Assembly (NCBI RefSeq): GCF_900240215.1
Contig: NZ_LT964679.1
Location: forward strand, 583,970 to 647,969
Direction: 5' to 3'
Source of the DNA: Raoultibacter timonensis
Lineage (GTDB): Bacteria > Actinomycetota > Coriobacteriia > Coriobacteriales > Eggerthellaceae
DNA length: 64,000 bases
In this document: positions 8,261 to 17,111 of the stretch, piece by piece
Layout of the letters: every line of letters starts with the position of its first letter
Position numbering within the stretch: the first letter of the stretch is position 1
Notes under the pieces: generated by a model
Told to the model about the DNA's origin: nothing
What the model saw: only the letters and a program-made list of their open reading frames with translations
The model's database searches: none
Program-made: the position numbers and the translations under genes

Positions 8261-8336
8261 TAGATCGCCATTACGTTGGTCGATCGAGACCGGAACATCT
8301 CCTCGGAGGAGCTTTGCATGAGGTAAAGGAGGAGGC

Positions 8337-10772
8337 ATGGGGCTTAATCTTACGAGACGAAGGTTCTTTGAAGGCGCAGCTGCCCTCGGGGCGCTTGCTT
8401 TGGTGAGCGGTTGCGCTCCGAAGGCGCTCGAAGAAGAAAAAGAGCAGCAATCTCAGGCTCAGCAGGATGAGGTCATCGACATCGACGCGCTTGAAGTCAA
8501 GTATTCGTGGTGCTACATGTGCGGTTCGTGCAAGACGATCTGTGCGACGAAAAACTACGTTAAGGACGGCAAATTCGCGTTTGTCGAAGGCAACCCTGAA
8601 GCAGGGAATAACTGGGGATATGGGTGCAAGACCCTCTGCGCCAAGGGAAATACGGCGATGCAAACCGTGTACGATCCGACCCGTATCGAATACCCCATGA
8701 AACGCGTCGGTGAAAAAGGGGAAGGCAAGTTCGAGCGGTGCACGTGGGATGAGGCTCTTGAGGGTTTGGCTGCCCGATTGCTCGAAAACAGGGAGAAGTA
8801 CGGACCGTGGACCTATGCGGCGCTTTCTCCGCAGGGCGGCAGCACCGTCAACTCGGTGGGACGTCGCTTCCTGAACGTATACGGCAGCCCGAACTACCTG
8901 CACAGCGCCATCTGCCAGGAGCAGATCACCTCGAGTCGCTACATCACGCTCGGCACGTCGGCCAACCCCTACCCTGTGCAGCTCACAAAGACGAAGCTGC
9001 TTGTCAACTGGGGTGTTAACGGCGAAAATGCCGATGTAAACAACACGAACGACCGCGCGAATCCCGTACGGCGATTCGATGCGATGGAAGAAGGACTCGA
9101 GTTTATCGACATTCGTCCGATGCTCGATCCGCTTGCGGCTCATGCTGCGGAATGGGTGCCGGTGCGGCCTGGAACCGATCTCGCCCTCGCCCTCGCCATT
9201 CTCAATGTTTTGGTGGAGGAAGATCTTTATGATCACGAGTTTTGCGAAACCTGGTGTAATGGCTTTGATAAATTCGCCGACCATGTGAAACAGTTCCCGC
9301 CGTCGTGGGCCGCTCCCATAACCGGCATATCGGAAGAGCAGATCACGCGAATATCCCAGAAGATCGGCACCGTTAAGCCGATGGGGCTCATGTACGGCAA
9401 CAGCGCGGGCGATCAGTCTAACGACGGAAACTGGTTGTGCTGCTGCATCAACATGATAGCCGCGATCACCGGTAATCTTGATGTTCCCGGTGGCGGCGGT
9501 GCGGGTATGAAGATGCCCGAGGCGTTGTTCGAGGTTGGTAAGATCAAGACGCTCAAAGATCGTCTGCCCGTCTATGACGAAGATACTGAAAACGGTTGGG
9601 CTGCGAGCCGTTCGAAGCTTGTCGCTCCCGAATTTCCTCGTTGGTATCAAAACCCCGATGATGAGGCGCTCGATCTATGGCCGAAGGAACCCTCGTCAGC
9701 CTACAACGGGGGGCTGCAGTCGATTCTGACGGAGAAGCCTTACCCGTTGAAGAGCGTTTTTGCGCACAATACGAATCCCCTATCGCAAACGCGGCAACCG
9801 CAGATCATTGCCGAAGCGCTCAAAAAGCTCGATCTTTTCTACGTCATGGATACCCATTGGAACCCCTCGTGCAACTATGCGGACTATGTGTTCCCCGCTT
9901 GCACCCGCTATGAGGCGAGCGCCCAAATCGGAACGCGCAATATGGAAGAAGGCACGTTCATCTGCATAGAGCAGCAGGTTGTCGAGCCGCTTGGCGAATC
10001 CCGATCCGATTGGCAGTTCTACTGCGATCTTGCTGTGAAAATGGGCTGGGAGGCCGATTTTTGGGACGGCGATTTCGATGGGTGCCTGCGCGAACAGCTT
10101 GAAGGATCGGGTTTTGAACTCGAAGAGCTTCGCGAGAAGGGCTACGTTTTCGTCGAGCGTACCGATGGGGCGAAGGCGTCGGAGCCGGAATATCAGAATT
10201 ACGAGAAGCTGTTCAAGGGGCTGCCGAACGGCAAGGTTCAGCTGTACAACGAGCTGATCGGCGGCAAGCCGAACAACCGCGAAGACGGCGAGCTGACCTT
10301 CTTGCCCGAATACGTCGGTCCCCCCGAAGGCCTTTCCGAAACGCCTGAGCTTGCCGACGAGTATCCGCTTATTTTCACGGACGTCCATGCGCATCGCCTC
10401 AGCGTACACAGCTATTTTTCGAGTTTGCCGTATCTGCGTGAGCGCAACCGCAAGCCGTGGGTGAAAATCAATCCTGCGACCGCTAAGAAGTACGGCATCG
10501 AGGACGGCGATTGGATGAGGATCGAGTCGCCCCATGGATGGATAAAAATGGTGGCCGAGTACTTCGAGGGGATCTCTCCCGAAGTAATCATGGGCAAGCG
10601 AGGTTGGTGGCAGGAATGCGAGGAGCTTGGCGAGCCCGGCTACGATTGCTTCGACGGCGGTAGCGAAGTGAATGCTCTCTACGACGCGACGGTCGAGAAC
10701 TTCGATCCCTTCCATGCCGGCATGGCCAAGCAAACGCTCGTTAAGATCAGCAAACTGGAAGGGGGGGAGTAA
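8337..10772 (+). CDS. Tat-exported molybdopterin oxidoreductase, catalytic subunit (DMSO reductase superfamily)
   Basis: 811 residues. TRRRFFEGAAALG is a twin-arginine motif and VSGC a possible lipobox. WCYMCGSCKTIC with the later GCKTLC (residues about 58-102) supplies the N-terminal [4Fe-4S] site, followed by molybdopterin, Mo-binding and C-terminal dinucleotide-binding domains (YPLIFTDVHAHRLSVHSYF onward). SPNYLHSAIC places Cys193 where enzymes of the thiosulfate/polysulfide reductase and acetylene hydratase type carry their Mo-ligating Cys, so a Cys-ligated Mo is likely. It heads an operon with two Fe-S subunits, a TorD-like chaperone and an NrfD-like anchor, i.e. a membrane-attached respiratory complex working outside the cytoplasmic membrane. 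AAAGGAGGAGG precedes the start. Electron acceptor unknown. Confidence 0.9.
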   Translation: MGLNLTRRRFFEGAAALGALALVSGCAPKALEEEKEQQSQAQQDEVIDIDALEVKYSWCYMCGSCKTICATKNYVKDGKFAFVEGNPEAGNNWGYGCKTLCAKGNTAMQTVYDPTRIEYPMKRVGEKGEGKFERCTWDEALEGLAARLLENREKYGPWTYAALSPQGGSTVNSVGRRFLNVYGSPNYLHSAICQEQITSSRYITLGTSANPYPVQLTKTKLLVNWGVNGENADVNNTNDRANPVRRFDAMEEGLEFIDIRPMLDPLAAHAAEWVPVRPGTDLALALAILNVLVEEDLYDHEFCETWCNGFDKFADHVKQFPPSWAAPITGISEEQITRISQKIGTVKPMGLMYGNSAGDQSNDGNWLCCCINMIAAITGNLDVPGGGGAGMKMPEALFEVGKIKTLKDRLPVYDEDTENGWAASRSKLVAPEFPRWYQNPDDEALDLWPKEPSSAYNGGLQSILTEKPYPLKSVFAHNTNPLSQTRQPQIIAEALKKLDLFYVMDTHWNPSCNYADYVFPACTRYEASAQIGTRNMEEGTFICIEQQVVEPLGESRSDWQFYCDLAVKMGWEADFWDGDFDGCLREQLEGSGFELEELREKGYVFVERTDGAKASEPEYQNYEKLFKGLPNGKVQLYNELIGGKPNNREDGELTFLPEYVGPPEGLSETPELADEYPLIFTDVHAHRLSVHSYFSSLPYLRERNRKPWVKINPATAKKYGIEDGDWMRIESPHGWIKMVAEYFEGISPEVIMGKRGWWQECEELGEPGYDCFDGGSEVNALYDATVENFDPFHAGMAKQTLVKISKLEGGE

Positions 10773-10775
10773 GCG

Positions 10776-11324
10776 ATGGCAGAGCAATACGGATTCTTCG
10801 TCGATTCGACGCGTTGCATCAAATGCTATGCTTGCGAGGTCGCCTGCCAGCAATGGCACGGCATCAAGGCCGATACGGTCCACCGCAGGACGGTCCAAGA
10901 GGAATGCACGGGCACGTTTCCCGATGTGAAGCGCAGATTCACGTCGCTCTCGTGCATGCATTGCGAGAGCCCCCTGTGCGTGGCATCCTGTCCGCAGGGC
11001 GCCATCAGCAAGCGGGAGGAAGACGGGCTTGTGGTCGTGGACAAGGCGAAGTGCACGGGCGATAAAACGTGTGCGACCGCCTGCCCGTTCGACGTTCCCG
11101 AATTCATCGAGCTCGAGGGCGGCGGCGTTGTCATGGACAAGTGCGACGGCTGCCTGTCGCTGAGCAGGGAGGCCGACGAGATGCCCCGCTGCGTCAACAC
11201 GTGCCCGACCAAGGCGCTCCACTTCGGCAAGCTTGCGGATATGGCGGCGCTTGCGAAGGAGAAGGGCGGAAGCCAGCTGGAAGGCGGAACCGTACCGTCG
11301 GTGTACGTGGCTTACGACGCATAG
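10776..11324 (+). CDS. 4Fe-4S electron-transfer subunit (DmsB-like), with CxxDxxC variant cluster site
   Basis: 182 residues with four ferredoxin motifs: CIKCYACEVAC (14-24), CMHCESPLCVASC (60-72), CTGDKTCATAC (93-103) and CDGCLSLSREADEMPRC (123-139) with later VNTC. This is the electron wire of DMSO-reductase-type complexes between membrane anchor and catalytic subunit. In the third motif Asp96 replaces the second Cys; the tandem paralogue 160 bases downstream has Cys there. CxxDxxC is the known form of Asp-ligated or [3Fe-4S]-convertible ferredoxins, so one cluster may have an unusual potential (inference). It starts 3 bases after the catalytic gene, so translation is probably coupled. It has no Tat signal of its own and should ride with the catalytic subunit. 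Confidence 0.9.
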   Translation: MAEQYGFFVDSTRCIKCYACEVACQQWHGIKADTVHRRTVQEECTGTFPDVKRRFTSLSCMHCESPLCVASCPQGAISKREEDGLVVVDKAKCTGDKTCATACPFDVPEFIELEGGGVVMDKCDGCLSLSREADEMPRCVNTCPTKALHFGKLADMAALAKEKGGSQLEGGTVPSVYVAYDA

Positions 11325-11482
11325 GCGGCGATTGGCGCGCAGGTAAGCGCGACGATGCGAGTGCTTTAAACCTTGGGCTGCGATATCATGGAGGCAATCG
11401 ATGATCGTTGGCCCGAAGCCGTTCGGCGGCGGCTTGCGGGAGTTTGGCAAGGCGCCGCTTGAACGGCTCGGGGGATGGCGGG

Positions 11483-12040
11483 ATGGTTGTGAGACAGTAC
11501 GGGTTCTTCGTCGATACGACGAGATGCATAAAGTGTTACTCCTGCGAGGTCGCTTGCCAGCAGTGGCACCAGATGAAAGCGGGAACTTTCATGCGCCGAG
11601 AGGTGCACGAGGAGTGCACGGGCACGTTTCCCGATGTGAAGCGCAGGTTCACATCGCTCTCGTGCATGCATTGCGAGCATCCCGCATGCGTCGGCGTCTG
11701 TCCGGTGGGAGCGCTGTCGAAGCGCGATGAGGACGGCCTGGTCGTTGTCGATAAAGCGAAGTGCATCGGATGCCGAAGCTGCGCGCTCGCCTGCCCTTTC
11801 GACGTACCGCGCTACGGAGATAAGAAGATCATGGACAAGTGCGACGGGTGTTTGAGCTTGGGGCGCAGAACCGATGAGGCGCCCCGGTGCGTCAACACGT
11901 GCCCGACGAGGGCGCTTCATTTCGGGGATCTCGGCGAGATGGAAGCGCTTGCCGCCAGGAAGGGCGGCAAGCGGATGGACGGCGATACGGCTCCGTCGGT
12001 ATACATCGCATCCGCAGAAACCCAGCCAGCGAACGAGTGA
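11483..12040 (+). CDS. 4Fe-4S electron-transfer subunit (DmsB-like), second tandem copy
   Basis: 185 residues from ATG 11483 (MVVRQYGFFVDTTRC); GTG 11489 is an alternative. All four cluster motifs are intact: CIKCYSCEVAC, CMHCEHPACVGVC, CIGCRSCALAC and CDGCLSLGRRTDEAPRC. It is a close paralogue of the preceding subunit over its whole length, including a 32-base block of identical DNA. Unlike its neighbour it has the full CxxCxxC in site three. The 158-base gap between the copies contains no gene. Two B subunits in one operon may serve alternative complexes or arise from recent duplication. Confidence 0.88.
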   Translation: MVVRQYGFFVDTTRCIKCYSCEVACQQWHQMKAGTFMRREVHEECTGTFPDVKRRFTSLSCMHCEHPACVGVCPVGALSKRDEDGLVVVDKAKCIGCRSCALACPFDVPRYGDKKIMDKCDGCLSLGRRTDEAPRCVNTCPTRALHFGDLGEMEALAARKGGKRMDGDTAPSVYIASAETQPANE

Positions 12041-12055
12041 ACGAGGGGAACGATT

Positions 12056-12703
12056 ATGGATGACGTAACGCGTGAAAACACCGAACTGCTCGAAGACACC
12101 GCCACGCGCAAAGCGGTTTTCGAGTTTCTGTCCGCAGCGTACCTCAACGAGATGAGCTTCGAGTTCCTCGAGGGCCTGCGGGACAGCCGAATCGAGCTCG
12201 AAGGCGAGCTCGGGAGCTTCGTCGATTCGCTGGCTCGCGCCGATCTGGAAGAGGTGCGGGTGGACCTCGCGTCAGAATACGCGCGGATATTCTTGGGGAT
12301 GAGCCCGTCTCCGGTGGCCCCCTACGAGTCGGTATACGTAAGCGACTTGCATATCCTCATGCAGGAGCCGCGCGATCAGGTGCTCGGGGAATACCGGGCC
12401 GAGGACATCGCCGTGGTGAAAGACCTGAGGCTGCCCGAGGACCATGTTGCCTTCGAATTCGCTTTCATGGCTCACATGTGCCAGAAAACCATCGACGCCT
12501 TGCGGTCGGGCGATGAGCCCGAGGCGCAACGATGCCTGTCGAAGCAGAGGGAATTCCTCGCCGACCATCTGCTTGCCTGGGTACCCGATTTGTGCGCCGA
12601 TGTGCTGAAGCGCGCACGTACGCCGTTCTATCGGGGCGTTGCCGTCTTGACGCAGGATTGCCTCGAGTCCGATCGCGCCTATCTTGCGGCGCTCGCCGCA
12701 TAA
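12056..12703 (+). CDS. TorD/DmsD-family molybdoenzyme maturation chaperone
   Basis: 215 residues, all-helical, no Cys motifs and no export signal. It carries LASEYARIFLGMSPSPVAPYE and VYVSDLHILMQEPRDQVL, and later EDHVAFEFAFMAHMC, all typical of the TorD/NarJ-like family. Such chaperones hold the Tat signal and the apo-catalytic subunit until the molybdenum cofactor is inserted, preventing premature export. Its client should be the 811-residue Tat-tagged enzyme of the same operon. It lies 15 bases after the second Fe-S subunit with GAGGGGAACG upstream of the start. Confidence 0.86.
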   Translation: MDDVTRENTELLEDTATRKAVFEFLSAAYLNEMSFEFLEGLRDSRIELEGELGSFVDSLARADLEEVRVDLASEYARIFLGMSPSPVAPYESVYVSDLHILMQEPRDQVLGEYRAEDIAVVKDLRLPEDHVAFEFAFMAHMCQKTIDALRSGDEPEAQRCLSKQREFLADHLLAWVPDLCADVLKRARTPFYRGVAVLTQDCLESDRAYLAALAA

Positions 12704-12724
12704 AGCGGCGTTTCGGGTGGCGCT

Positions 12725-13627
12725 GTGGTCAATTCCTTCATCGCATGGTATCTGTTTCTCGCCGGTATGGGCGGCGGCGCCTTCTTGACCGGCGCGGTCG
12801 TCGATATCCTGCTGAGGTTCAGCGACGATCCCCGGCTGGAGCGCGTCGGCGCGGTAACGGACGGGGGCCTTATCCTGGGACCTGCGACGGTGGTGCTCGG
12901 AGCGGTGTTTCTCCTTGCAGACCTCGGTTCTCCCGAACGGGCCTTTCAGGTGTTTTTCACTCCCTCGACGAGTTTGCTGACGCTCGGCTCATGGGCTATC
13001 GCCCTGTTCTGCGTATGCTCGATCGCCGCGCTGCTCGTCGGCGGCTTGGTGGAAACCACGGTTTCGCGGGTCGTGGAAGCGGTGCTGCACGGGCTTGCGA
13101 CGCTTGCCGCTTGCTGCGTGATCCTGTACTCGGGCGTGTACCTGTCCACGTTCCCCTCGGTGCCGTTTTTGCACAATCCGATCGTACCCGTGCTCTTCGT
13201 CGCGTCGGCGCTGTCGACGGGCATGGCGCTGCTTTTGATCTTCGGGTTCGTCTTGCGCGACCACGAAGACGTCTCCGAGGGCCTTTCGAGCTGTGCGCGG
13301 ATCGATCTGGTGCTGCTCGGGATCGAGGTGGCCGCGCTCGGTGCGCTACTTGCGGTTTCGCTGGGTTCGGGCGAGGCAGCCGCCGATTCGGCATGGGCTT
13401 TGATAAGCGGTGATCAGGCGGGGCTGTTCTGGCTCGGCGTGGTCGCGGTGGGCGTTGCGGCCCCTATCGCACTCGAGGTTTCCCATCTGAGGGGAGCGGA
13501 TCTGTTCACGCTCGTCGTCGGAGCCGGCTGCGTGTCGGTCGGCGGCTTGTGCCTGCGCTACGCCCTGCTGCTTGCGGCGGTGAGATTCAGCGCGATCGAC
13601 ATGAGTGCGGTTGCTTTTTGGGGATGA
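12725..13627 (+). CDS. NrfD/DmsC-like membrane anchor subunit
   Basis: 300 residues with eight or more transmembrane helices and very few charged residues between them. It begins VNSFIAWYLFLAGMGGGAFL, the characteristic first helix of NrfD/PsrC/DmsC quinol-interacting subunits. Start is GTG 12725, 21 bases after the chaperone gene. The protein should anchor the Fe-S and molybdenum subunits and oxidise (or reduce) menaquinol on behalf of the complex. The lack of haem-binding His pairs in the helices fits an NrfD-type rather than a cytochrome b-type anchor. It completes the respiratory operon starting at 8337. Confidence 0.87.
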   Translation: MVNSFIAWYLFLAGMGGGAFLTGAVVDILLRFSDDPRLERVGAVTDGGLILGPATVVLGAVFLLADLGSPERAFQVFFTPSTSLLTLGSWAIALFCVCSIAALLVGGLVETTVSRVVEAVLHGLATLAACCVILYSGVYLSTFPSVPFLHNPIVPVLFVASALSTGMALLLIFGFVLRDHEDVSEGLSSCARIDLVLLGIEVAALGALLAVSLGSGEAAADSAWALISGDQAGLFWLGVVAVGVAAPIALEVSHLRGADLFTLVVGAGCVSVGGLCLRYALLLAAVRFSAIDMSAVAFWG

Positions 13628-13656
13628 TGGGTGATGGCGTGATGCCGGTTCGATTA

Positions 13657-13676
13657 ATGATACTATGGTGATCATG
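13657..13676 (+). promoter_or_regulatory. -10 box almost on the GntR start codon (leaderless candidate)
   Basis: TGATACTAT (13658-13666) is an extended -10; transcription would begin near 13673-13674, at the ATG 13674. No ribosome site precedes either ATG (13665, 13674). The 11-mer ATGATACTATG is shared with the operon promoter at 8205-8215. Confidence 0.5.
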
Positions 13677-14108
13677 AGTGAAGACGCGATCGATAGGGAT
13701 GTCGCAAGCGACGCGATGGGTACGTTCCAGGTGGACGAACGCAGTGTTGTGCCCATATGGATACAGATTCGCAAAAGGATCATCTACCTCATCACCTCGG
13801 GCAAGTACAAGGCCGACGAGCGGCTGCCCTCGGTGCGCGATCTCTCCGTGCGCCTGGGGGTCAACTACAACACCATCAACAAGGTGTATCAGGATCTCGA
13901 GCGCGACGGTTTCATATTCACGAAGCGTGGCAAGGGGACGTTCGTCTCCGATGTCACCTCGATCGAATATTCTCCTGACGACGGGGAGATGGAGGCGCTT
14001 GCCGCCGATTTCGTTCAGAACGCCCTCGGCAAGGGGATGGAGCCCGAGGACATCATCGATCTGGTGAGAACTGAGATCGAAAAGCTCGAGGGTCCGAAAG
14101 GGCTTTGA
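13674..14108 (+). CDS. GntR-family transcriptional regulator, YtrA type
   Basis: 144 residues from ATG 13674 (147 if ATG 13665 is used). An N-terminal winged helix begins at VPIWIQIRKRIIYLITSGKY and contains the GntR signature RLPSVRDLSVRLGVNYNTIN then KVYQDLERDGFIFTKRGKGTFV. Only about 45 residues follow, too short for a FadR, HutC or MocR effector domain, which matches the YtrA subfamily. These usually repress their own operon. It directly follows the molybdoenzyme operon and its promoter shares an 11-mer with that operon, so it may regulate both (inference). Confidence 0.85.
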   Translation: MSEDAIDRDVASDAMGTFQVDERSVVPIWIQIRKRIIYLITSGKYKADERLPSVRDLSVRLGVNYNTINKVYQDLERDGFIFTKRGKGTFVSDVTSIEYSPDDGEMEALAADFVQNALGKGMEPEDIIDLVRTEIEKLEGPKGL

Positions 14109-14145
14109 GTCCGCGGAGTTTCGGTGCATCAGGAAAGGGGTAGCG

Positions 14146-15072
14146 GTGCGCAATAGAAACGGAAGACGGGAAGACAGGGCTGGTGCCCAACAGAATCCCG
14201 CAACGAAAAACAACGGGCCGAAGGGGAAGAAGACGTCGCGCAACGGCGTGTACCTGTTCTCTCTGACCATCTTCCTTATCGGGCTGGCGGCGGTGCTCGC
14301 GGCGTTTTGGGGAAACCTTTCGGTTCCCGCCATCATCGTCGGCATCGTCGTCGGCTTCGTGCTTGCTTCGAGCGTTCGCATCGCGCCCCAGTGGGAGCGC
14401 GTCGTGGTGCTGCGGCTCGGCAAGTTCAACCGCATAGCCGGGCCGGGCCTGTACTTCCTCATACCGATCGTCGAGCACGCCGCGGCCCACGTCGACCAGC
14501 GCATCATCACGACGCCGTTCACGGCCGAAGAAGCGCTGACGGCCGATCTCGTGCCGCTCGACATCGACGCGGTGCTGTTCTGGCTCGTATGGAACCCGAA
14601 AGACGCATGCGTGGAGGTCGAAGACTACTCTTCGGCCATCTGGTGGGCCGCCCAGACCGCGCTGCGCGACGCGATCGGGCGCATCAACCTCGCGGAGGTC
14701 GCGACCAGGCGCGAGCAGCTCGACAACGAGATCAAGGAGATCCTCGACGCGAAAACGCGCACCTGGGGCATCACGGTGGTGTCGGTGGAGATCAGGGATA
14801 TCGCCATACCGAAAGAGCTGCAGGACGCCATGTCGAAGGAGGCCCAGGCGGAGCGCGAGCGCAATGCGCGGCTTTTGCTGGCTGAAATCGAGAAGGACAT
14901 CTCCGAGATGTTCGTCGACGCGGCTGCCGTGTACGACCAGAACGATAAGGCCATGCAGCTGCGTACGATGAACCTCATCTACGAGAGCGTCAAGGAGAAG
15001 GGCGGCCTCGTGATCGCCCCGAGCGCGTTCGGCGAGGCGTTCAACAACATCAAGGGGTTCGGCGGGGAATAG
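14146..15072 (+). CDS. Slipin / stomatin-like SPFH (band 7) membrane protein
   Basis: 308 residues. Positions about 25-70 are two hydrophobic helices in a hairpin, followed by an SPFH/band 7 domain: RIAPQWERVVVLRLGKFNRI, PIVEHAAAHVDQRI, and the typical AIGRINLAEVATRREQLDNE. A charged helical tail (KEAQAERERNARLLLAEIEK) supports oligomerisation. Such proteins form membrane microdomain scaffolds, often with an NfeD partner, which is absent here. The start is GTG 14146 behind AGGAAAGGGG. Its last 23 bases overlap the 3' end of the convergent YaiI gene. Confidence 0.88.
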   Translation: MRNRNGRREDRAGAQQNPATKNNGPKGKKTSRNGVYLFSLTIFLIGLAAVLAAFWGNLSVPAIIVGIVVGFVLASSVRIAPQWERVVVLRLGKFNRIAGPGLYFLIPIVEHAAAHVDQRIITTPFTAEEALTADLVPLDIDAVLFWLVWNPKDACVEVEDYSSAIWWAAQTALRDAIGRINLAEVATRREQLDNEIKEILDAKTRTWGITVVSVEIRDIAIPKELQDAMSKEAQAERERNARLLLAEIEKDISEMFVDAAAVYDQNDKAMQLRTMNLIYESVKEKGGLVIAPSAFGEAFNNIKGFGGE

Positions 15073-15574
15073 CTTCGCGCACCAGCCGATCGAGGTTCGC
15101 GGCGAAATGCTCGCGGTCTTCGTCGGTGAATGCGGCGGGCCCCTTCGTCCGTCCGCCTTGGCGGCGTATCTTCTTCTCCTGATGGCGTATTTCCATGTCC
15201 ATATCGATGGTTGCAAGCGAGTAAACGCGTCCGCGCACGCCGATGGCGCTCGCTTTGCGTCCGAGCACCATGGCGGCAAGGCCGATGTCCTGGGTGACGA
15301 CGATGTCTCCGGGAGAAAGGCGCTCGACAATGGCGAAATCGGCCGAATCGGCTCCGACGCCGACCGCGAGCGTGTCAACCCAGAATCCGCCCGAGTCTTC
15401 CCGCGGATCGCTACGGCGGATATGCCGGGCCAGGTTCTGCGTCGAATTGCCCGCGATAACCGCCGGCAGGGCATGCTTTCGGGCAACTGCGATCGCCTCG
15501 GCCGTTACCGGGCAGGCGTCGGCATCGACGAATATCGTCGGTCGATCGGGACGGTCTGTCGTGCGCTGCGCCAT
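15050..15574 (-). CDS. YaiI/YqxD family (DUF188, UPF0178) protein
   Basis: 174 residues. The conserved start IFVDADACPVTAEAIAVARK, then VGVGADSADFAIVERLSPGDIVVTQDIGLA and the C-terminal GRTKGPAAFTDEDREHFAANLDR define the YaiI/UPF0178 family. The Asp-rich pocket (DADACP, DSADF, TQDIGLA) resembles the PIN-nuclease fold, so an RNA- or nucleotide-processing role is plausible but not demonstrated. It is convergent with the slipin gene and overlaps its last codons, so the two transcripts share sequence. Confidence 0.88.
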   Translation of the reverse strand: MAQRTTDRPDRPTIFVDADACPVTAEAIAVARKHALPAVIAGNSTQNLARHIRRSDPREDSGGFWVDTLAVGVGADSADFAIVERLSPGDIVVTQDIGLAAMVLGRKASAIGVRGRVYSLATIDMDMEIRHQEKKIRRQGGRTKGPAAFTDEDREHFAANLDRLVREAIPRRTP

Positions 15575-15695
15575 GCGGTTCCTTTCTGCCTCAAGCCGTA
15601 TTGTACCCGACCTGTAACTTGCCTGCAGGGGCTTTCGTGGCGGACAATGATTTGAAAAATGGAGTTATGTGCGATGCAAGACAGGAGCGGCTACC

Positions 15696-16931
15696 ATGGG
15701 CGAATTGGGGTACATCGAAGAAGCCGAAGCTTTGCGGGACGACATCGTCGCCGATCGCCGCTGGCTGCACCGGCATCCGGAAACCGGCTTCGACCTTCCT
15801 GAAACGACGGCGTACGTTGCGAGCCGTTTGCGCGAGATCGGCTGCGAGCCGTGCGAGATAATCCCCGGCGGAATCGTTGCCCATGTGGGAAACGTCGAAG
15901 GGCCGTGCTTCATGCTGCGGGCCGACATGGACGCGCTCCCTTTGCGCGAAGAAGCCGACGTGCCGTTCGCTTCGGCCAACGGGAACATGCATGCTTGCGG
16001 GCACGACGCCCATACGGCGATGCTCCTCGGCGTTGCCCGCATCCTTAAGAACCACGAGGCGGAGCTTAAAGGTTGCGTGAAGCTGATGTTTCAACCCGAT
16101 GAGGAGGGAACGGCTCCCGACGAGGTCACGGGGAGCGGGGCGATGCTTGCGGCGGGCGTGCTCGAGAATCCGCCCGTCGAGGCAGCGGCGGCCATCCACC
16201 TTATGACCGTCGACTACGCGCGCGGACGCGTGTACACGCGGTTCGGTGCTGCGTTCTCGTCGGTTGACGACGTCGACATCGAAATAGTCGGGAAGGGATG
16301 CCACGGCTCCCAGCCCCAGCACGGCATCGACCCCATCAACATCGCGGCTCATGTTTTTCTCGCGCTCGAAAACCTGATCGCGCGCGAGGTCGACCCTACC
16401 GAGCAGTGCGTGCTCACCTTCGGGTCGATTCACGGCGGATCGGCGGCCAACATCATTCCCGACAGCGTGCACATGCTCGGAACTTTGCGCACCGTCTCGG
16501 AGAAAACGCGCGATCGCATGAAGAAGCGCACCGCTGCGATTGCCGAGCGGATCGCCGAGGGGTTCGGCGGCACGGCGAAGGTGCGGTTCCTCCGCGGGGT
16601 GCCGAGCGTGTACAACGATCCGGCGCTTACCGAAGAGCTCGTCGGCTACATCGAAGGCGAGGCCATCGCGGAAGTCGAGCTGCTCGAAAAGCCCCTTCCC
16701 GGATCGGATGACATGAGCGTCATCTCGCAGGCGGTGCCGACGAGCTACTTCGTGCTCGGGGCGGGGTCTGCCGAAGAGGGATGCGCCTATCCCGTGCATA
16801 GCCCCCATGTTGTCTTCGATGAAAGCGTGTTTCCGCAGGGTTCGGCGCTCGCTGCCGCCATCGCCATGCGCTGGTTAGAGAACCGAGGAGGCGGCGAGCG
16901 GCCGCGCGGGCGCGCTCGACTTGCCGATTGA
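15696..16931 (+). CDS. M20-family amidohydrolase / peptidase
   Basis: 411 residues. It has the M20D amidohydrolase order: DRRWLHRHPETGFDLPETTA, the metal site RADMDALPLREE, the Zn-binding HACGHDAHTAMLLG, QPDEEGT with the catalytic Glu, a dimerisation insert (GKGCHGSQPQHGIDPI) and the final ValHis segment PVHSPHVVFDE. Relatives hydrolyse N-acyl amino acids, hippurate, indole-acetyl conjugates or aminobenzoyl-glutamate; the precise substrate cannot be told. Start at 15696 has AGGAG 8 bases upstream; an in-frame ATG at 15669 does not. It stands alone, divergent from yaiI. Confidence 0.9.
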   Translation: MGELGYIEEAEALRDDIVADRRWLHRHPETGFDLPETTAYVASRLREIGCEPCEIIPGGIVAHVGNVEGPCFMLRADMDALPLREEADVPFASANGNMHACGHDAHTAMLLGVARILKNHEAELKGCVKLMFQPDEEGTAPDEVTGSGAMLAAGVLENPPVEAAAAIHLMTVDYARGRVYTRFGAAFSSVDDVDIEIVGKGCHGSQPQHGIDPINIAAHVFLALENLIAREVDPTEQCVLTFGSIHGGSAANIIPDSVHMLGTLRTVSEKTRDRMKKRTAAIAERIAEGFGGTAKVRFLRGVPSVYNDPALTEELVGYIEGEAIAEVELLEKPLPGSDDMSVISQAVPTSYFVLGAGSAEEGCAYPVHSPHVVFDESVFPQGSALAAAIAMRWLENRGGGERPRGRARLAD

Positions 16932-17002
16932 TTCCGCATTCGGCCGCCCGAGCGGCGAGTGAGCTTTATTCGACCATTTGTGCACAAGGAGGCGCTCTGG
17001 TC

Positions 17003-17063
17003 TTGACATTCTTTTCTGCGATATTACAATCACATGTTGGCACTCGAACACTGAGACTGCTAA
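17003..17063 (+). promoter_or_regulatory. htpG promoter with CIRCE operator
   Basis: TTGACA (17003-17008), a 16-base spacer and TACAAT (17025-17030) form a near-consensus promoter. Directly downstream, TTGGCACTC (17037-17045), nine bases, then GACTGCTAA (17055-17063) match the CIRCE element (TTAGCACTC-N9-GAGTGCTAA) at 16 of 18 positions. CIRCE binds the heat-shock repressor HrcA. Confidence 0.85.
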
Positions 17064-17111
17064 AACTGCCGCTCATAGTTATGAATAGTATCCGTAAGGA
17101 AGGTAATCGGT

